A DNA stretch of 64,000 nt from Alkalibacterium sp. MB6 (GCF_009935905.1 NZ_PREX01000009.1:20351-84350); one strand, 5' to 3'. Positions 1 to 8,960 are shown, counted from the stretch's first letter. Program-made: numbers and translations. The notes: a model not told the origin generated them from the letters alone.

Positions 1-46
1 ATCGACTAATTAAATAAATGAAAATGAAACGAGGAGGAAGTTAATT

Positions 47-376
47 ATGAAACTAATCATTGCGATTGTTCAAAATCAAGACAGTAGACGTTTGTCAGAT
101 GAATTTGTAGAAAATGGTATCCGTGCAACAAAATTATCCTCTACAGGTGGTTTCTTAAGAGCAGGAAATACGACCTTTTTAATTGGTGTGCAAGATAGAA
201 AAGTGGACAGCGTCCTTGAATTAATTAAAGAAAATTGCTCGACCCGTAGCCAAACAATGATGAGTCCGCCATCATATGATTTCACACTGGAGACAGATTT
301 GACCTATCCAGTTGACGTAGAAGTCGGAGGCGCGACACTATTTGTCCTACCGATTGATCAATTCTTACAATTTTAA
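47..376 (+). CDS. darA: PII-like cyclic-di-AMP receptor DarA (PstA/YaaQ)
   Basis: Small soluble PII-like protein of 109 residues, the usual length for the DarA/PstA/YaaQ family, which binds cyclic-di-AMP as a trimer. The start is set by a good Shine-Dalgarno (GAGGAGG) about 8 bases upstream. Visible family features are the N-terminal strand MKLIIAIVQNQD, the segment LSSTGGFLRAGNTTFLIGV that shapes the nucleotide pocket, and the C-terminal VGGATLFVLPIDQF. It stands 18 bases before holB, the conserved tmk-darA-holB arrangement of Bacilli; the upstream partner lies outside the window. The downstream target of DarA is not settled in any species, so its role beyond c-di-AMP binding is not claimed. 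Confidence 0.95.
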   Translation: MKLIIAIVQNQDSRRLSDEFVENGIRATKLSSTGGFLRAGNTTFLIGVQDRKVDSVLELIKENCSTRSQTMMSPPSYDFTLETDLTYPVDVEVGGATLFVLPIDQFLQF

Positions 377-394
377 GAGACAGGGAGACTAGAG

Positions 395-1387
395 ATGTCG
401 ACCAATACAATTAAACAGCCGAGTATTCAGCGGCTGTTTATTCAATTACTGCAAACGAATCGTCTCCAGCATGCTTATCTCTTTGAAGGTAAGATGGGAA
501 CGGGAAAAAAAGACATGGCAAAATATGTCGCTAAAGGCTTGTTTTGTATTGAGCAAACGGGAGAGCCATGCCAAAACTGTCATGCCTGCAATCGAATAGA
601 AACGAAGCAACACCCTGACGTTGTCGAGGTGGAACCAGACGGTCAATCCATTAAAATAGGTCAAATTCGAGAATTGAAAGAGGCATTCACCAAGAGTGGG
701 TTGGAGAGCCGGAAGAAGATAGTAATCGTGGAAGACGTTGAGAAGATGACTAATCAGGCAGCAAACAGTTTATTGAAGTTCCTTGAAGAACCGGATGGAG
801 ACATATTGGTTATCTTACTAACAACGGCTAGACATAGACTGCTTCCGACTATTCTATCGAGATGCCAACTGATTCACTTTCCTCAGCTGTCCAAAAAGAT
901 GCAAAGAGAAAACCTTGAAGCCGCTGGTTTATCTGAAGACCGTGCTGCCTTATTGAGCCAACTAACTGCTGATACAACCGAGGCTTTAGAGCTAGCTGAA
1001 AATGACACATTAAAGGAGTTGATTCCTGTTGTCTGGAAATGGTTTTCGTTTATCTTCAAAAAAGACGGTCAATCCTTTGTCTTTGTTCATACAGATATCA
1101 TGCCATTAGTGAAGGACAAAAAAGACCATATGCGGACACTCGACTTACTATTGATTCTTTTACAAGACATACTAAACAGTCAAGTATCCGAGGATTATGC
1201 AGTTGCTTACTTAAAACACAAGTCGGCCATACAAAAAATGGCTGATTCCGTATCGATAGTGTCATTAGCTCACATGATGGAACACGTGCTAACTGCCAAG
1301 AAACAGCTGGAAAGTAATGTTGCGGCACAAGGTGTTTTTGAAGATTGTACCTTGCAACTGATGACTATAATGACAGATGAGCACTAA
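395..1387 (+). CDS. holB: DNA polymerase III subunit delta'
   Basis: Clamp-loader subunit that, with delta and tau/gamma, opens the beta clamp during replication. The protein (330 residues) begins with an AAA+ fold. Residues 32-39 carry a degenerate P-loop (GKMGTGKK), expected for delta', which does not hydrolyse ATP. A four-cysteine zinc module follows (CIEQTGEPCQNCHAC, about residues 51-65), and then NSLLKFLEEP and the SRC sensor motif near residue 155. An SD (CAGGGAG) precedes the ATG. It is co-directional with darA, and the normal downstream gene ricT (yaaT) is absent: yabA comes next after a 149-base gap. Confidence 0.95.
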   Translation: MSTNTIKQPSIQRLFIQLLQTNRLQHAYLFEGKMGTGKKDMAKYVAKGLFCIEQTGEPCQNCHACNRIETKQHPDVVEVEPDGQSIKIGQIRELKEAFTKSGLESRKKIVIVEDVEKMTNQAANSLLKFLEEPDGDILVILLTTARHRLLPTILSRCQLIHFPQLSKKMQRENLEAAGLSEDRAALLSQLTADTTEALELAENDTLKELIPVVWKWFSFIFKKDGQSFVFVHTDIMPLVKDKKDHMRTLDLLLILLQDILNSQVSEDYAVAYLKHKSAIQKMADSVSIVSLAHMMEHVLTAKKQLESNVAAQGVFEDCTLQLMTIMTDEH

Positions 1388-1426
1388 ATAAAAAGTAAAA
1401 AGACCGATCCAATAGTTTGAGTTCCT

Positions 1427-1456
1427 TTGGCTATTTGACTTCAATCATGGTATGCT
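1427..1456 (+). promoter_or_regulatory. Candidate yabA promoter
   Basis: TTGGCT, an 18-base spacer and TATGCT, with a TG dinucleotide just before the -10 (extended form). It lies between holB and yabA. Assigned by eye only. Confidence 0.4.
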
Positions 1457-1480
1457 AGTTAAAGATATGAGGTAGGTAAG

Positions 1481-1522
1481 ATGACTATCTTAAAGAAAGT
1501 AGCAATCAGTAAAGAAGAGTAA
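1481..1522 (+). CDS. Possible 13-codon leader ORF before yabA
   Basis: A very short frame reading MTILKKVAISKEE then TAA, preceded by a purine-rich SD-like stretch (GAGGTAGGTAAG) that ends directly at the ATG. It sits where ricT (yaaT) stands in most Bacilli, but no RicT similarity is seen. It could be a leader peptide, a gene remnant or chance; translation is unproven. Confidence 0.2.
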   Translation: MTILKKVAISKEE

Positions 1523-1536
1523 AGAAGTGGTGAAAA

Positions 1537-1881
1537 ATGGATAAAAAAGAATTATATGATACCTTTTCTGATCTAGAATCCCAAGCAGAAGCCACATTAA
1601 ACATCATTAAACATGTAAAAGAAGAAATGTCCCATTTGACAGAAGAAAACAATGTCTTGAGAATGGAAAATCAACACTTGAGAGACCGTTTGGCTGAAAT
1701 CACCAAACAACAATCAATTGAGAAACAGCTCACCGATACCGGTATGACTAAATCTCGTCTGAACTTAGAAAAGATTTATGAAGACGGCTTCCATGTGTGT
1801 AACTTGTTTTATGGTTCACGAAGAGATGGAGACGAGCCATGTGCCTTTTGTTTGGAAGTTATTTATGGTGAAAGAAAATAG
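1537..1881 (+). CDS. yabA: Replication initiation control protein YabA
   Basis: Negative regulator of DnaA-dependent initiation that tethers DnaA to the DnaN clamp. The 114 residues divide as expected: an N-terminal leucine-zipper coiled coil (residues 1-60) and a C-terminal zinc-binding domain with the CNLFYGSRR and EPCAFC motifs (His-Cys and Cys-x-x-Cys ligands). The ATG follows GTGGTG; the SD is weak. It ends 2 bases before a sequence matching a NrdR box, and a terminator follows. In relatives yabA is followed at once by trmN6; here a ribonucleotide reductase cluster intervenes. Confidence 0.95.
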   Translation: MDKKELYDTFSDLESQAEATLNIIKHVKEEMSHLTEENNVLRMENQHLRDRLAEITKQQSIEKQLTDTGMTKSRLNLEKIYEDGFHVCNLFYGSRRDGDEPCAFCLEVIYGERK

Positions 1882-1883
1882 AA

Positions 1884-1899
1884 CCACTATATGTAGTGT
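1884..1899 (+). promoter_or_regulatory. NrdR-box-like site after yabA
   Basis: Sixteen bases (CCACTATATGTAGTGT) closely matching the NrdR consensus ACACWATATATWGTGT. It lies just after the yabA stop, upstream of the terminator, so its role is unclear; it may assist repression of nrdH at a distance. Confidence 0.5.
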
Positions 1900-1933
1900 A
1901 TTGAAATTTTTTTTTAAACCTTTAAAAATAGGA

Positions 1934-1987
1934 TACACTCCCGATTTCCGTGCGTTATAAGCGGATTGACGGGAGTGTGTTTTTTGT
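1934..1987 (+). terminator. Terminator after yabA
   Basis: Inverted repeat ACACTCCCG / CGGGAGTGT with a 26-base loop that contains a smaller stem, followed by a T-run. It separates the holB-yabA transcript from the nrd operon. Confidence 0.8.
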
Positions 1988-1992
1988 TTCAC

Positions 1993-2039
1993 ATACTATA
2001 TGTTGTGGTTGGTAAAATTAATTACCGTATATGTAGTGT
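1993..2039 (+). promoter_or_regulatory. Paired NrdR boxes upstream of nrdHIEF
   Basis: Two NrdR-type 16-mers, ATACTATATGTTGTGG and ACCGTATATGTAGTGT, whose starts are exactly 31 bases apart, about three helical turns. That is the usual pairing for cooperative binding of NrdR, the ATP/dATP-sensing repressor of ribonucleotide reductase genes. The second box ends 7 bases before the -35 of the nrdH promoter. nrdR itself is not in the window. Confidence 0.75.
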
Positions 2040-2046
2040 TTAATGC

Positions 2047-2074
2047 TTGCAATTTATATAGAGTCATGTAGAAT
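2047..2074 (+). promoter_or_regulatory. nrdHIEF promoter
   Basis: TTGCAA, 16-base spacer, TAGAAT. It stands between the paired NrdR boxes and nrdH, leaving a leader of about 110 bases. Confidence 0.55.
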
Positions 2075-2122
2075 AATAACTATCAAAGGAAAAGAAACGA
2101 CCAATCGTTTCTAAATCGTTAG

Positions 2123-2138
2123 CTACTACATGTTGTAT
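2123..2138 (+). promoter_or_regulatory. Degenerate NrdR-like box in the nrdH leader
   Basis: CTACTACATGTTGTAT resembles the NrdR consensus with several mismatches. It lies downstream of the likely transcription start. Weak evidence. Confidence 0.3.
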
Positions 2139-2189
2139 GTAGAAACTAATGTCAAATCCTGCATAGAGACCATAACGGAGGGAAATAAA

Positions 2190-2423
2190 ATGAAAAAAGC
2201 ACCAGTAATCGTGTATTCAAAGCCAAATTGCATGCAATGCAATTTTACTAAAAAGTTCTTAGAAGACAAAGGTATTCCATATGAGATTAAAGACATTGAG
2301 CAAAACGAGTCAGCAGTTAAGGAAGTAAAAAGCATGGGCTTTAGTTCGCTACCTGTCGTATTGGCTGAAGGCATTGAGGCGTTCCATGGCTTTAGACCGG
2401 ATATTTTAAGCAAACTAGCGTAA
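2190..2423 (+). CDS. nrdH: Glutaredoxin-like redoxin NrdH
   Basis: Electron donor to class Ib ribonucleotide reductase, itself reduced by thioredoxin reductase. The protein has 77 residues, typical for NrdH. Its redox motif is C-M-Q-C near residue 13 (SKPNCMQCNFTKKFLE), followed by the cis-proline segment SSLPVV and the C-terminal FRPD. The ATG is chosen because ACGGAGGG lies at correct spacing; an in-frame upstream ATG has no SD and would add 20 residues absent from the family. First gene of nrdHIEF, two bases before nrdI. Confidence 0.95.
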   Translation: MKKAPVIVYSKPNCMQCNFTKKFLEDKGIPYEIKDIEQNESAVKEVKSMGFSSLPVVLAEGIEAFHGFRPDILSKLA

Positions 2424-2425
2424 AA

Positions 2426-2797
2426 ATGAAAATCATTTATTTCACATTGACTGGACAAACTCGTAAATTTGTAGACAAGTTAAATATGGATGTGCTGGAG
2501 TTAAATCCAGCAGATCCATTTGTTTCTGTAAGTGAGCCCTTTATTATAGTGACGCCAACTTATGATAAAGAAATGACAGACTTATGGGATGACTTTTTAG
2601 AAACAGGAAACAACCAGGACTTTTTCAAAGGAGTTGCTGGTGGGGGTAATTTGAATTTCGGAAAGCTATTTGTCTTTACGGCTAAAGATTTAGCAAACGA
2701 TTATCACGTTCCTTTGCTTCACGAGTTTGAATTTCAAGGAAATGACAATGACGTATTAAAATTGAAGAAAGCGGTGGATGATCTTGGCTTCAACTAG
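2426..2797 (+). CDS. nrdI: Flavodoxin-like NrdI
   Basis: FMN protein that supplies oxidant for assembly of the dimanganese-tyrosyl radical cofactor in NrdF. The protein has 123 residues. The N-terminal strand and phosphate loop (IYFTLTGQTRKFV) and the internal glycine-rich AGGGNLNFG segment fit the family. Its start lies two bases after the nrdH stop, and its end overlaps the start of nrdE by about 20 bases, so translational coupling is likely. Confidence 0.95.
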   Translation: MKIIYFTLTGQTRKFVDKLNMDVLELNPADPFVSVSEPFIIVTPTYDKEMTDLWDDFLETGNNQDFFKGVAGGGNLNFGKLFVFTAKDLANDYHVPLLHEFEFQGNDNDVLKLKKAVDDLGFN

Positions 2798-4970
2798 TGC
2801 AGTAAAAACCAATTCTAACGACGTAACCTATTTTAAATTAAACAATGAAATCAATCGCCCGGTAAATAATCAGATCCCTTTGCATAAAGACCAGGAAGCA
2901 GTTAAGGCTTATTTTAAAGAGCACGTCAACCCTATGACGGTTCAGTTTGATAGCGTATCTGAAAAATTAAACTACTTGATTGATAATGATTTTATCGAAG
3001 AAGGATTTATCAGACAGTATTCAGAAGCATTTTTAAACCAAATGTTTGAAGATCTTTACACTAGACAATTCCGTTTCCGTTCATTTATGGGAGCGTACAA
3101 GTTTTATACTCAATATGCGCTGAAAACAAATAATGGCGAACAGTATTTAGAACGCTTTGAAGACCGTATTGCATTTAATGCCTTGTTTTTGGCAAACGGC
3201 GACGAGGAACTTGCGTTAAAGATTGCTGATGAAATTATTAATCAGCGCTACCAGCCAGCCACTCCAACCTTTTTAAATGCTGGACGTAAACGAAGAGGGG
3301 AGTTTGTCTCTTGCTTCCTCATTCAAGCAACGGATGACATGAACAGTATCGGAAGAACCATCAACTCTGCTTTGCAGCTGTCTCGTATTGGTGGAGGAGT
3401 GGGCGTTAACTTAACGAATCTTCGTGCTGCAGGTGATCCGATTAAGAAAATCGAAAATGCATCTAGTGGTGTACTACCAGTCATGAAATTATTGGAAGAC
3501 AGTTTTAGTTATTCCAATCAGTTGGGTCAACGAAACGGTGCAGGGGCTGTCTACTTGAATGTATTCCACCCTGATATTTTAAGCTTCTTATCAACTAAAA
3601 AAGAAAACGCAGATGAAAAAGTGCGTGTGAAGACACTGTCTCTTGGAATTGTCGTTCCAGATAAATTCTATGAGTTGGCCGCTCACAACCAGGAGATGTA
3701 TTTATTTAGTCCGTATGACGTTGAACGCATTTATGGTGAGCCATTTGCTTATGTGGATATCACAAAAGAATACGACAATTTAGTCGCTAACCCAGAAATT
3801 AAAAAAACAGCTATCAATGCCCGTGAGTTGGAGAATGAAATCTCTAAACTGCAACAAGAATCAGGTTACCCTTATGTGATTAACATTGACACAGCGAATA
3901 GGGAAAACCCCGTTTATGGAACGATCACAATGAGTAACTTATGTAGTGAGATTCTTCAAATTCAAGAACCATCACTCATTAAAGATAACCAAGAATATGA
4001 AGTCATGGGAACGGACATCAGTTGTAACTTAGGTTCAACAAACGTGGTTAACTTGATGAATACGCCAGATTTTGGACAGTCAGTTGATACCATGGTTCGT
4101 GCATTGACTTATGTAACAGATCATTCAAGCATTGATGCTGTTCCAACAGTTAAACACGGGAACGATAAGTACCATACAATCGGTTTAGGAGCCATGGGCT
4201 TGCATACCTTCTTTGCTTTAAATAAGATGCATTACGGATCGCCTGAATCGATCGAATTTACAGATGCTTATTTCTTGCTGTTAAATTACTACACATTAAA
4301 AGCGAGCAATAAGATGGCTAAAGAACGTCAAACCGTTTTCCATAACTTTGAAAAATCCAAATACGCTGATGGTACGTATTTTGACAAGTATGTTAATGAA
4401 GCATTCACCTTTGAGTTTGATAAAAACCAAAAACTGTTTGAAGAGCGTGGCATTGCTATTCCAAGTGTTGACGATTGGAAAGCTTTGAAAGAAGACATTA
4501 AAGAGCATGGTTTATACCATCAAAATAGATTAGCTGTTGCTCCGACTGGTTCAATCAGTTACGTGAATGAGACGTCTGCAAGTATCCACCCCATTACTCG
4601 TTTGGTGGAAGAGCGACAAGAGAAGTTAACAGGTAAAACGTATTACCCAGCACCTTATTTATCTAATGAAACGATGCCTTATTACACGAGTGCATACGAC
4701 ACTGATATGAGAAAAGTCATTGATGTCTATGCTGCTGCTCAAAAACATGTGGACCAAGGTATGAGCTTAACTCTCTTCATGCGTTCCGTCTTGCCAGAAG
4801 GTCTTTACGAATGGAAAGAGGGAAGAACGAATAAACAAACAACACGTGACCTCTCCATTTTAAGACATTATGCTCACAATAAAGGGATTAAATCGATTTA
4901 CTACATTCGTACTTTTACAGATGACGAAGAAGAAATCGGAGCAAATGCTTGCGAGAGCTGCACGATTTAA
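2778..4970 (+). CDS. nrdE: Class Ib ribonucleoside-diphosphate reductase alpha subunit
   Basis: Catalytic subunit (up to 730 residues) reducing NDPs to dNDPs. Visible features are the GEFVSCFLIQ cysteine, the active-site SNLCSEI segment (Cys and Glu), TDISCNLGSTN with the second disulfide cysteine, and the C-terminal redox tail CESCTI reduced by NrdH. The ATG at the left end lies directly after GGTGG with no spacing; the TTG two codons later has better spacing to the same SD and may be the true start. There is no N-terminal ATP-cone, as expected for class Ib. Overlaps nrdI. Confidence 0.95.
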   Translation: MILASTSAVKTNSNDVTYFKLNNEINRPVNNQIPLHKDQEAVKAYFKEHVNPMTVQFDSVSEKLNYLIDNDFIEEGFIRQYSEAFLNQMFEDLYTRQFRFRSFMGAYKFYTQYALKTNNGEQYLERFEDRIAFNALFLANGDEELALKIADEIINQRYQPATPTFLNAGRKRRGEFVSCFLIQATDDMNSIGRTINSALQLSRIGGGVGVNLTNLRAAGDPIKKIENASSGVLPVMKLLEDSFSYSNQLGQRNGAGAVYLNVFHPDILSFLSTKKENADEKVRVKTLSLGIVVPDKFYELAAHNQEMYLFSPYDVERIYGEPFAYVDITKEYDNLVANPEIKKTAINARELENEISKLQQESGYPYVINIDTANRENPVYGTITMSNLCSEILQIQEPSLIKDNQEYEVMGTDISCNLGSTNVVNLMNTPDFGQSVDTMVRALTYVTDHSSIDAVPTVKHGNDKYHTIGLGAMGLHTFFALNKMHYGSPESIEFTDAYFLLLNYYTLKASNKMAKERQTVFHNFEKSKYADGTYFDKYVNEAFTFEFDKNQKLFEERGIAIPSVDDWKALKEDIKEHGLYHQNRLAVAPTGSISYVNETSASIHPITRLVEERQEKLTGKTYYPAPYLSNETMPYYTSAYDTDMRKVIDVYAAAQKHVDQGMSLTLFMRSVLPEGLYEWKEGRTNKQTTRDLSILRHYAHNKGIKSIYYIRTFTDDEEEIGANACESCTI

Positions 4971-5054
4971 CACATTACACATGCATGCGAACCTTGACAT
5001 GAGGGAGGAGAGTCGGCAAGGAAGACTTTCCTCCTTAAATAAGGAGACAGAAAA

Positions 5055-6017
5055 ATGGTAGAATCATACAAAGCAATTAACTGGAATCGTATTGAAGATA
5101 TGATTGACAAGTTAACATGGGAAAAATTAGTTGAACAGTTTTGGACGGATACTCGTATCCCTTTATCCAATGACCTAAGGGACTGGAGCCGTTTAAGCTT
5201 GGACGAAAGAGATATGCTGGCTAAGGTATTTGGAGGCTTGACGCTCTTAGATACCCTACAGTCGCAAGACGGCGTATCGTCTTTAAAAAAATACAGCCGT
5301 ACCCAACATGAAGAAGCGGTTTACAATAATATGGAATTTATGGAATCGATGCACGCTAAAAGTTACAGTGCTATTTTCAGTACATTAAATACCAAAGCAG
5401 AAATCGACCAAATTTTCGAATGGACGCATACGGATCCAAGACTTCAGAAAAAAGCACAAATCATCAATGCTATTTACCAAGAAGGAACAGAGTTGCAGAA
5501 GAAAGCAGCTAGTGTCTTTTTGGAGTCTTTCCTATTCTATTCGGGATTCTTTGCACCCCTTCACTATTTAGGGAATGGGAAATTAGCCAACGTTGCTGAA
5601 ATTATTAAGTTGATTTTGCGTGACGAATCGGTTCATGGGACTTACATTGGCTACAAATTCCAAATTGGTTACAATCAATTAGAAGAATCGGAACAAGAAG
5701 AATTAAAAAACTGGACATATGATTTATTATTCAAGTTATTCGAAAATGAAATGGAATATACAGCGGATCTTTACGATGCCATTGGCTGGACAGATCGCGT
5801 GGGGACATTCTTAAGGTACAATGCAAATAAAGCCTTGCAAAACCTTGGCTTTGACCCTCTGTTTCCGGATTCAGCTGACGACGTTGATCCGATTATTATG
5901 AATGGCATTTCTACAGGAACCAGCAACCACGACTTCTTCTCGCAAGTAGGGAATGGTTATTTGGTTGGAATGGTAGAATCGATGGAAGATAGCGATTATC
6001 TGACGTGGACCACCTAA
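5055..6017 (+). CDS. nrdF: Class Ib ribonucleoside-diphosphate reductase beta subunit
   Basis: Radical-generating subunit of 320 residues. Metal ligands can be read in order: Asp in GGLTLLDTLQ, Glu and His in NMEFMESMHAKSYS, Glu in VFLESF, and Glu and His in RDESVHGTYIG. The Tyr of HAKSYS is the expected radical site. An AAGGAGACAG SD precedes the ATG, after an 84-base gap from nrdE. Last gene of the nrdHIEF operon; two hairpins follow, the second with a T-run. Confidence 0.95.
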   Translation: MVESYKAINWNRIEDMIDKLTWEKLVEQFWTDTRIPLSNDLRDWSRLSLDERDMLAKVFGGLTLLDTLQSQDGVSSLKKYSRTQHEEAVYNNMEFMESMHAKSYSAIFSTLNTKAEIDQIFEWTHTDPRLQKKAQIINAIYQEGTELQKKAASVFLESFLFYSGFFAPLHYLGNGKLANVAEIIKLILRDESVHGTYIGYKFQIGYNQLEESEQEELKNWTYDLLFKLFENEMEYTADLYDAIGWTDRVGTFLRYNANKALQNLGFDPLFPDSADDVDPIIMNGISTGTSNHDFFSQVGNGYLVGMVESMEDSDYLTWTT

Positions 6018-6040
6018 TTACTAATGACAGCCTTCATTTG

Positions 6041-6089
6041 CCCACCTTGTAAAAAGGGTGGGTCGATAGGTTGGCTTACCTATTTTTTT
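6041..6089 (+). terminator. Terminator after nrdF
   Basis: A first stem CCCACC/GGTGGG is followed by a second, ATAGGT/ACCTAT, that runs into seven Ts. It separates the aerobic and anaerobic reductase genes. Confidence 0.8.
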
Positions 6090-6126
6090 GCACTTAAATG
6101 TGAATTATTGAACAATTAAGAAAGTA

Positions 6127-8349
6127 GTGATTAAGATGAATACTAACTTGGAAGAAATAGCCGTACAACAATTGGAATTAAACTTAGGAAGTGTAGTGGA
6201 GAATCAACCGGTATTGACTAAACGAGTGTTAAAACGAGATGGGCGTGTACAGACATATAATCGGAAAAAAATAACGGAAGCCTTGTTTCAAGCAAGCCAG
6301 CAGATGGATTTGTCTTATAGTATAGATGAATTAAAGGACATCTCATTGTCAGTTGAGGAGATGATAAGTGATGACGCAATGGATGTGGACACGAAAACGA
6401 TTGATAAAGTCGTTCTTTTCGTACTCAGCAACTTAGGGATGACTGATCTTACAACAGCTTATGTGACAAGACGAAAAGAAAAAGCTAAAGAACGTGAGAA
6501 CAGGCGCGATGTGAACATAATGATTCAGAGTTTACTGGAAAAGGAAAAATCGATTGTTAATGAGAACGCTAACAAAGATAGTAAAGTGTTTAATACACAA
6601 AGAGACTTAACAGCAGGGATTGTTGGAAAAGCAATAGGATTAAAACTACTGCCGCCTCATGTAGCCAATGCCCATGAAAAAGGAGATATTCACTACCATG
6701 ATTTAGACTACACGCCTTATGCCCCAATGAGCAATTGCTGTTTAATTGACTTTAAGCATATGTTTGAAGAGGGGTTTCAAATTGGGAATGCAGAAGTCGA
6801 ATCACCTAAATCCATTCAAACAGCAGCTGCACAGACAGCCCAGATCATAGCGAATGTGGCATCGAGTCAATACGGCGGATGCAGTTTCGACCGTATTGAT
6901 GAAGTGTTGGCTCCTTATGCCCAGCTCAATTATGACAAACACCTTGCCACCGCTCAAGAATGGATCGAAGGGCATGAAAAGCAAGAAGCTTTCGCCAGAG
7001 AGAAAACAAAAAAAGACATTTATGATGCCATGCAGAGCCTAGAATATGAAATCAATACGCTATATACCTCTCAAGGTCAGACACCTTTTACAAGTTTAGG
7101 TTTTGGATTGGGGAAAAACTGGATAGAAAGAGACATACAACAAGCGATACTATTGGTCCGCTTGAAAGGTCTTGGTAAAGAAAAGCGGACGGCTATTTTT
7201 CCTAAGCTGATTTTCACGTTAAAAAGAGGACTCAATCTAGATGAAACGGACCCAAATTATGATATCAAACAACTGGCTTTAGAGTGTTCGACTAAGCGTA
7301 TGTATCCTGACATATTAAGCTACGATAAACTGGTTGAATTGACAGGGAGTTTTAAAACCCCTATGGGATGTCGGTCATTCCTTCAAGGGTGGAAAGACGA
7401 ACAAGGCAACGAAGTAGCTGCCGGTCGAATGAACCTGGGTGTGGTCACATTAAACGTTCCTCGGCTAGCTATTGAGGCAAAAGGAGACATGGACTGCTTT
7501 AACCACCTGTTGGAGGAACGTCTAGCATTAGTTAAGGATGCACTTTTCTTCAAAGCTAACCGAGTGATGGAGGCCGAACCATCCAATGCACCCATTCTGT
7601 ATATGCACGGCGCTTTTGGTAAACGACTCACTAAAGATGATGACGTCTCTCAGCTCTTTTTGAATAAGCGTGCGACGATATCCTTAGGTTACATTGGTCT
7701 TTATGAGACAGCCACGCTATTTTATGGGGCAGAATGGGAAGATAATGAAGAAGCAAAGCAGTTTACGTTAACTATATTAAAAAAACTAAAGGCACAGGCA
7801 GATCAGTGGGGTCAGGAGAGTGGCATTCATGTCAGTGTCTATTCAACACCTAGTGAAAGTTTGACGGACCGCTTTTGTAAACTCGATAAAGACAAATTCG
7901 GCATAATAAAAGATGTCACGGATAAAGGCTATTACACAAATAGTTTCCACTACGATGTACGGAAAAACCCAACACCATTTGAAAAGTTAGAGTTTGAAAA
8001 AGAGTATGCACCGTATACAGGGGGCGGGTTTATTCACTACTGTGAATACCCTAAACTACAAAGTAATCCGAAAGCATTGGAAGCTGTTTGGGATTACGCT
8101 TATGACCGTGTGGGTTACCTAGGGACCAACACACCGATTGATCGCTGTTACCAGTGTGATTTTGAAGGAGATTTCAAGCCAACAGAACAAGGCTTCACTT
8201 GCCCGAGTTGCGGGAATACGGATCCTGAAACCTGTGATGTCGTGAAACGAACCTGTGGGTATTTAGGTAATCCACAAAAAAGACCAATGGTAGAGGGACG
8301 TCATAAAGAGATAGCCTCTCGCGTGAAACACATGAAGGGCAGGGCTTAG
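6127..8349 (+). CDS. nrdD: Anaerobic (class III) ribonucleoside-triphosphate reductase
   Basis: Oxygen-sensitive glycyl-radical reductase, up to 740 residues, acting on NTPs with formate as reductant. It has an N-terminal ATP-cone (VLKRDGRVQTYNRKKITEAL, about residues 33-52), a C-terminal zinc module with CYQC and CPSC, and the glycyl-radical loop RTCGYLG near residue 715. The first start is GTG; an in-frame ATG three codons on is equally possible, both with weak SD. nrdG starts one base after its stop. No clear NrdR pair was seen in the gap upstream. Confidence 0.95.
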   Translation: MIKMNTNLEEIAVQQLELNLGSVVENQPVLTKRVLKRDGRVQTYNRKKITEALFQASQQMDLSYSIDELKDISLSVEEMISDDAMDVDTKTIDKVVLFVLSNLGMTDLTTAYVTRRKEKAKERENRRDVNIMIQSLLEKEKSIVNENANKDSKVFNTQRDLTAGIVGKAIGLKLLPPHVANAHEKGDIHYHDLDYTPYAPMSNCCLIDFKHMFEEGFQIGNAEVESPKSIQTAAAQTAQIIANVASSQYGGCSFDRIDEVLAPYAQLNYDKHLATAQEWIEGHEKQEAFAREKTKKDIYDAMQSLEYEINTLYTSQGQTPFTSLGFGLGKNWIERDIQQAILLVRLKGLGKEKRTAIFPKLIFTLKRGLNLDETDPNYDIKQLALECSTKRMYPDILSYDKLVELTGSFKTPMGCRSFLQGWKDEQGNEVAAGRMNLGVVTLNVPRLAIEAKGDMDCFNHLLEERLALVKDALFFKANRVMEAEPSNAPILYMHGAFGKRLTKDDDVSQLFLNKRATISLGYIGLYETATLFYGAEWEDNEEAKQFTLTILKKLKAQADQWGQESGIHVSVYSTPSESLTDRFCKLDKDKFGIIKDVTDKGYYTNSFHYDVRKNPTPFEKLEFEKEYAPYTGGGFIHYCEYPKLQSNPKALEAVWDYAYDRVGYLGTNTPIDRCYQCDFEGDFKPTEQGFTCPSCGNTDPETCDVVKRTCGYLGNPQKRPMVEGRHKEIASRVKHMKGRA

Positions 8350-8350
8350 T

Positions 8351-8911
8351 ATGCCAGCAAATCCAATCGAATGGACATCAAAAACCTTTAGTAAGAGTTA
8401 TATTGCTGACTATAAAGCTTATAATTTTGTGGACGGAGAGGGAGTCAGGTGTAGTCTTTATGTGAGCGGCTGTCCCTTTGCCTGCAAGGGTTGCTACAAT
8501 AAAGTAGCTCAAAACTTTTCATACGGCACCCCTTATTCAGTTGAATTGGAAGAGCGCATTTTAAAGGATCTAGAAGCCGAGTATTGCCAAGGACTAACTT
8601 TACTTGGTGGGGAACCCTTTTTAAATACAGATGTGACCTTGTCCTTATGTCGTAAAGTGCGAAAGCAGTTTGGAGATGAAAAAGATATTTGGTCCTGGAG
8701 CGGCTACACTTGGGAAGAACTATTGCAGGGCACTCAAGATAAACTAGAGTTGCTTCAATATATCGATGTTTTGGTAGACGGTCGATTTGAAAAACAGCTG
8801 AAAAATTTGAATCTTGCATTTCGTGGAAGTTCTAATCAACGTATCATTGATGTCAAACGATCCTTTGCCTCAAATACAGTCGTCTTGTGGAAAAATGGAA
8901 AATACCATTAA
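8351..8911 (+). CDS. nrdG: Anaerobic ribonucleotide reductase activating protein
   Basis: Radical-SAM enzyme of 186 residues that generates the glycyl radical on NrdD. The [4Fe-4S] cysteines are in SGCPFACKGCYN (CxxxCxxC, about residues 37-48), preceded by FVDGEGVRC and followed by the glycine-rich LLGGEPF SAM-binding segment. It starts one base after nrdD and is followed by a terminator, closing the nrdDG unit. Confidence 0.95.
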   Translation: MPANPIEWTSKTFSKSYIADYKAYNFVDGEGVRCSLYVSGCPFACKGCYNKVAQNFSYGTPYSVELEERILKDLEAEYCQGLTLLGGEPFLNTDVTLSLCRKVRKQFGDEKDIWSWSGYTWEELLQGTQDKLELLQYIDVLVDGRFEKQLKNLNLAFRGSSNQRIIDVKRSFASNTVVLWKNGKYH

Positions 8912-8960
8912 CTTTTTCCTGCAGGATTCCTATTACGATGTATGTCTATCATTGACTAAA

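Noticed and set aside
8445..8819. 124-codon minus-strand frame inside nrdG
   Set aside because: It is fully antisense to a gene with conserved motifs, with no SD and no family signal.
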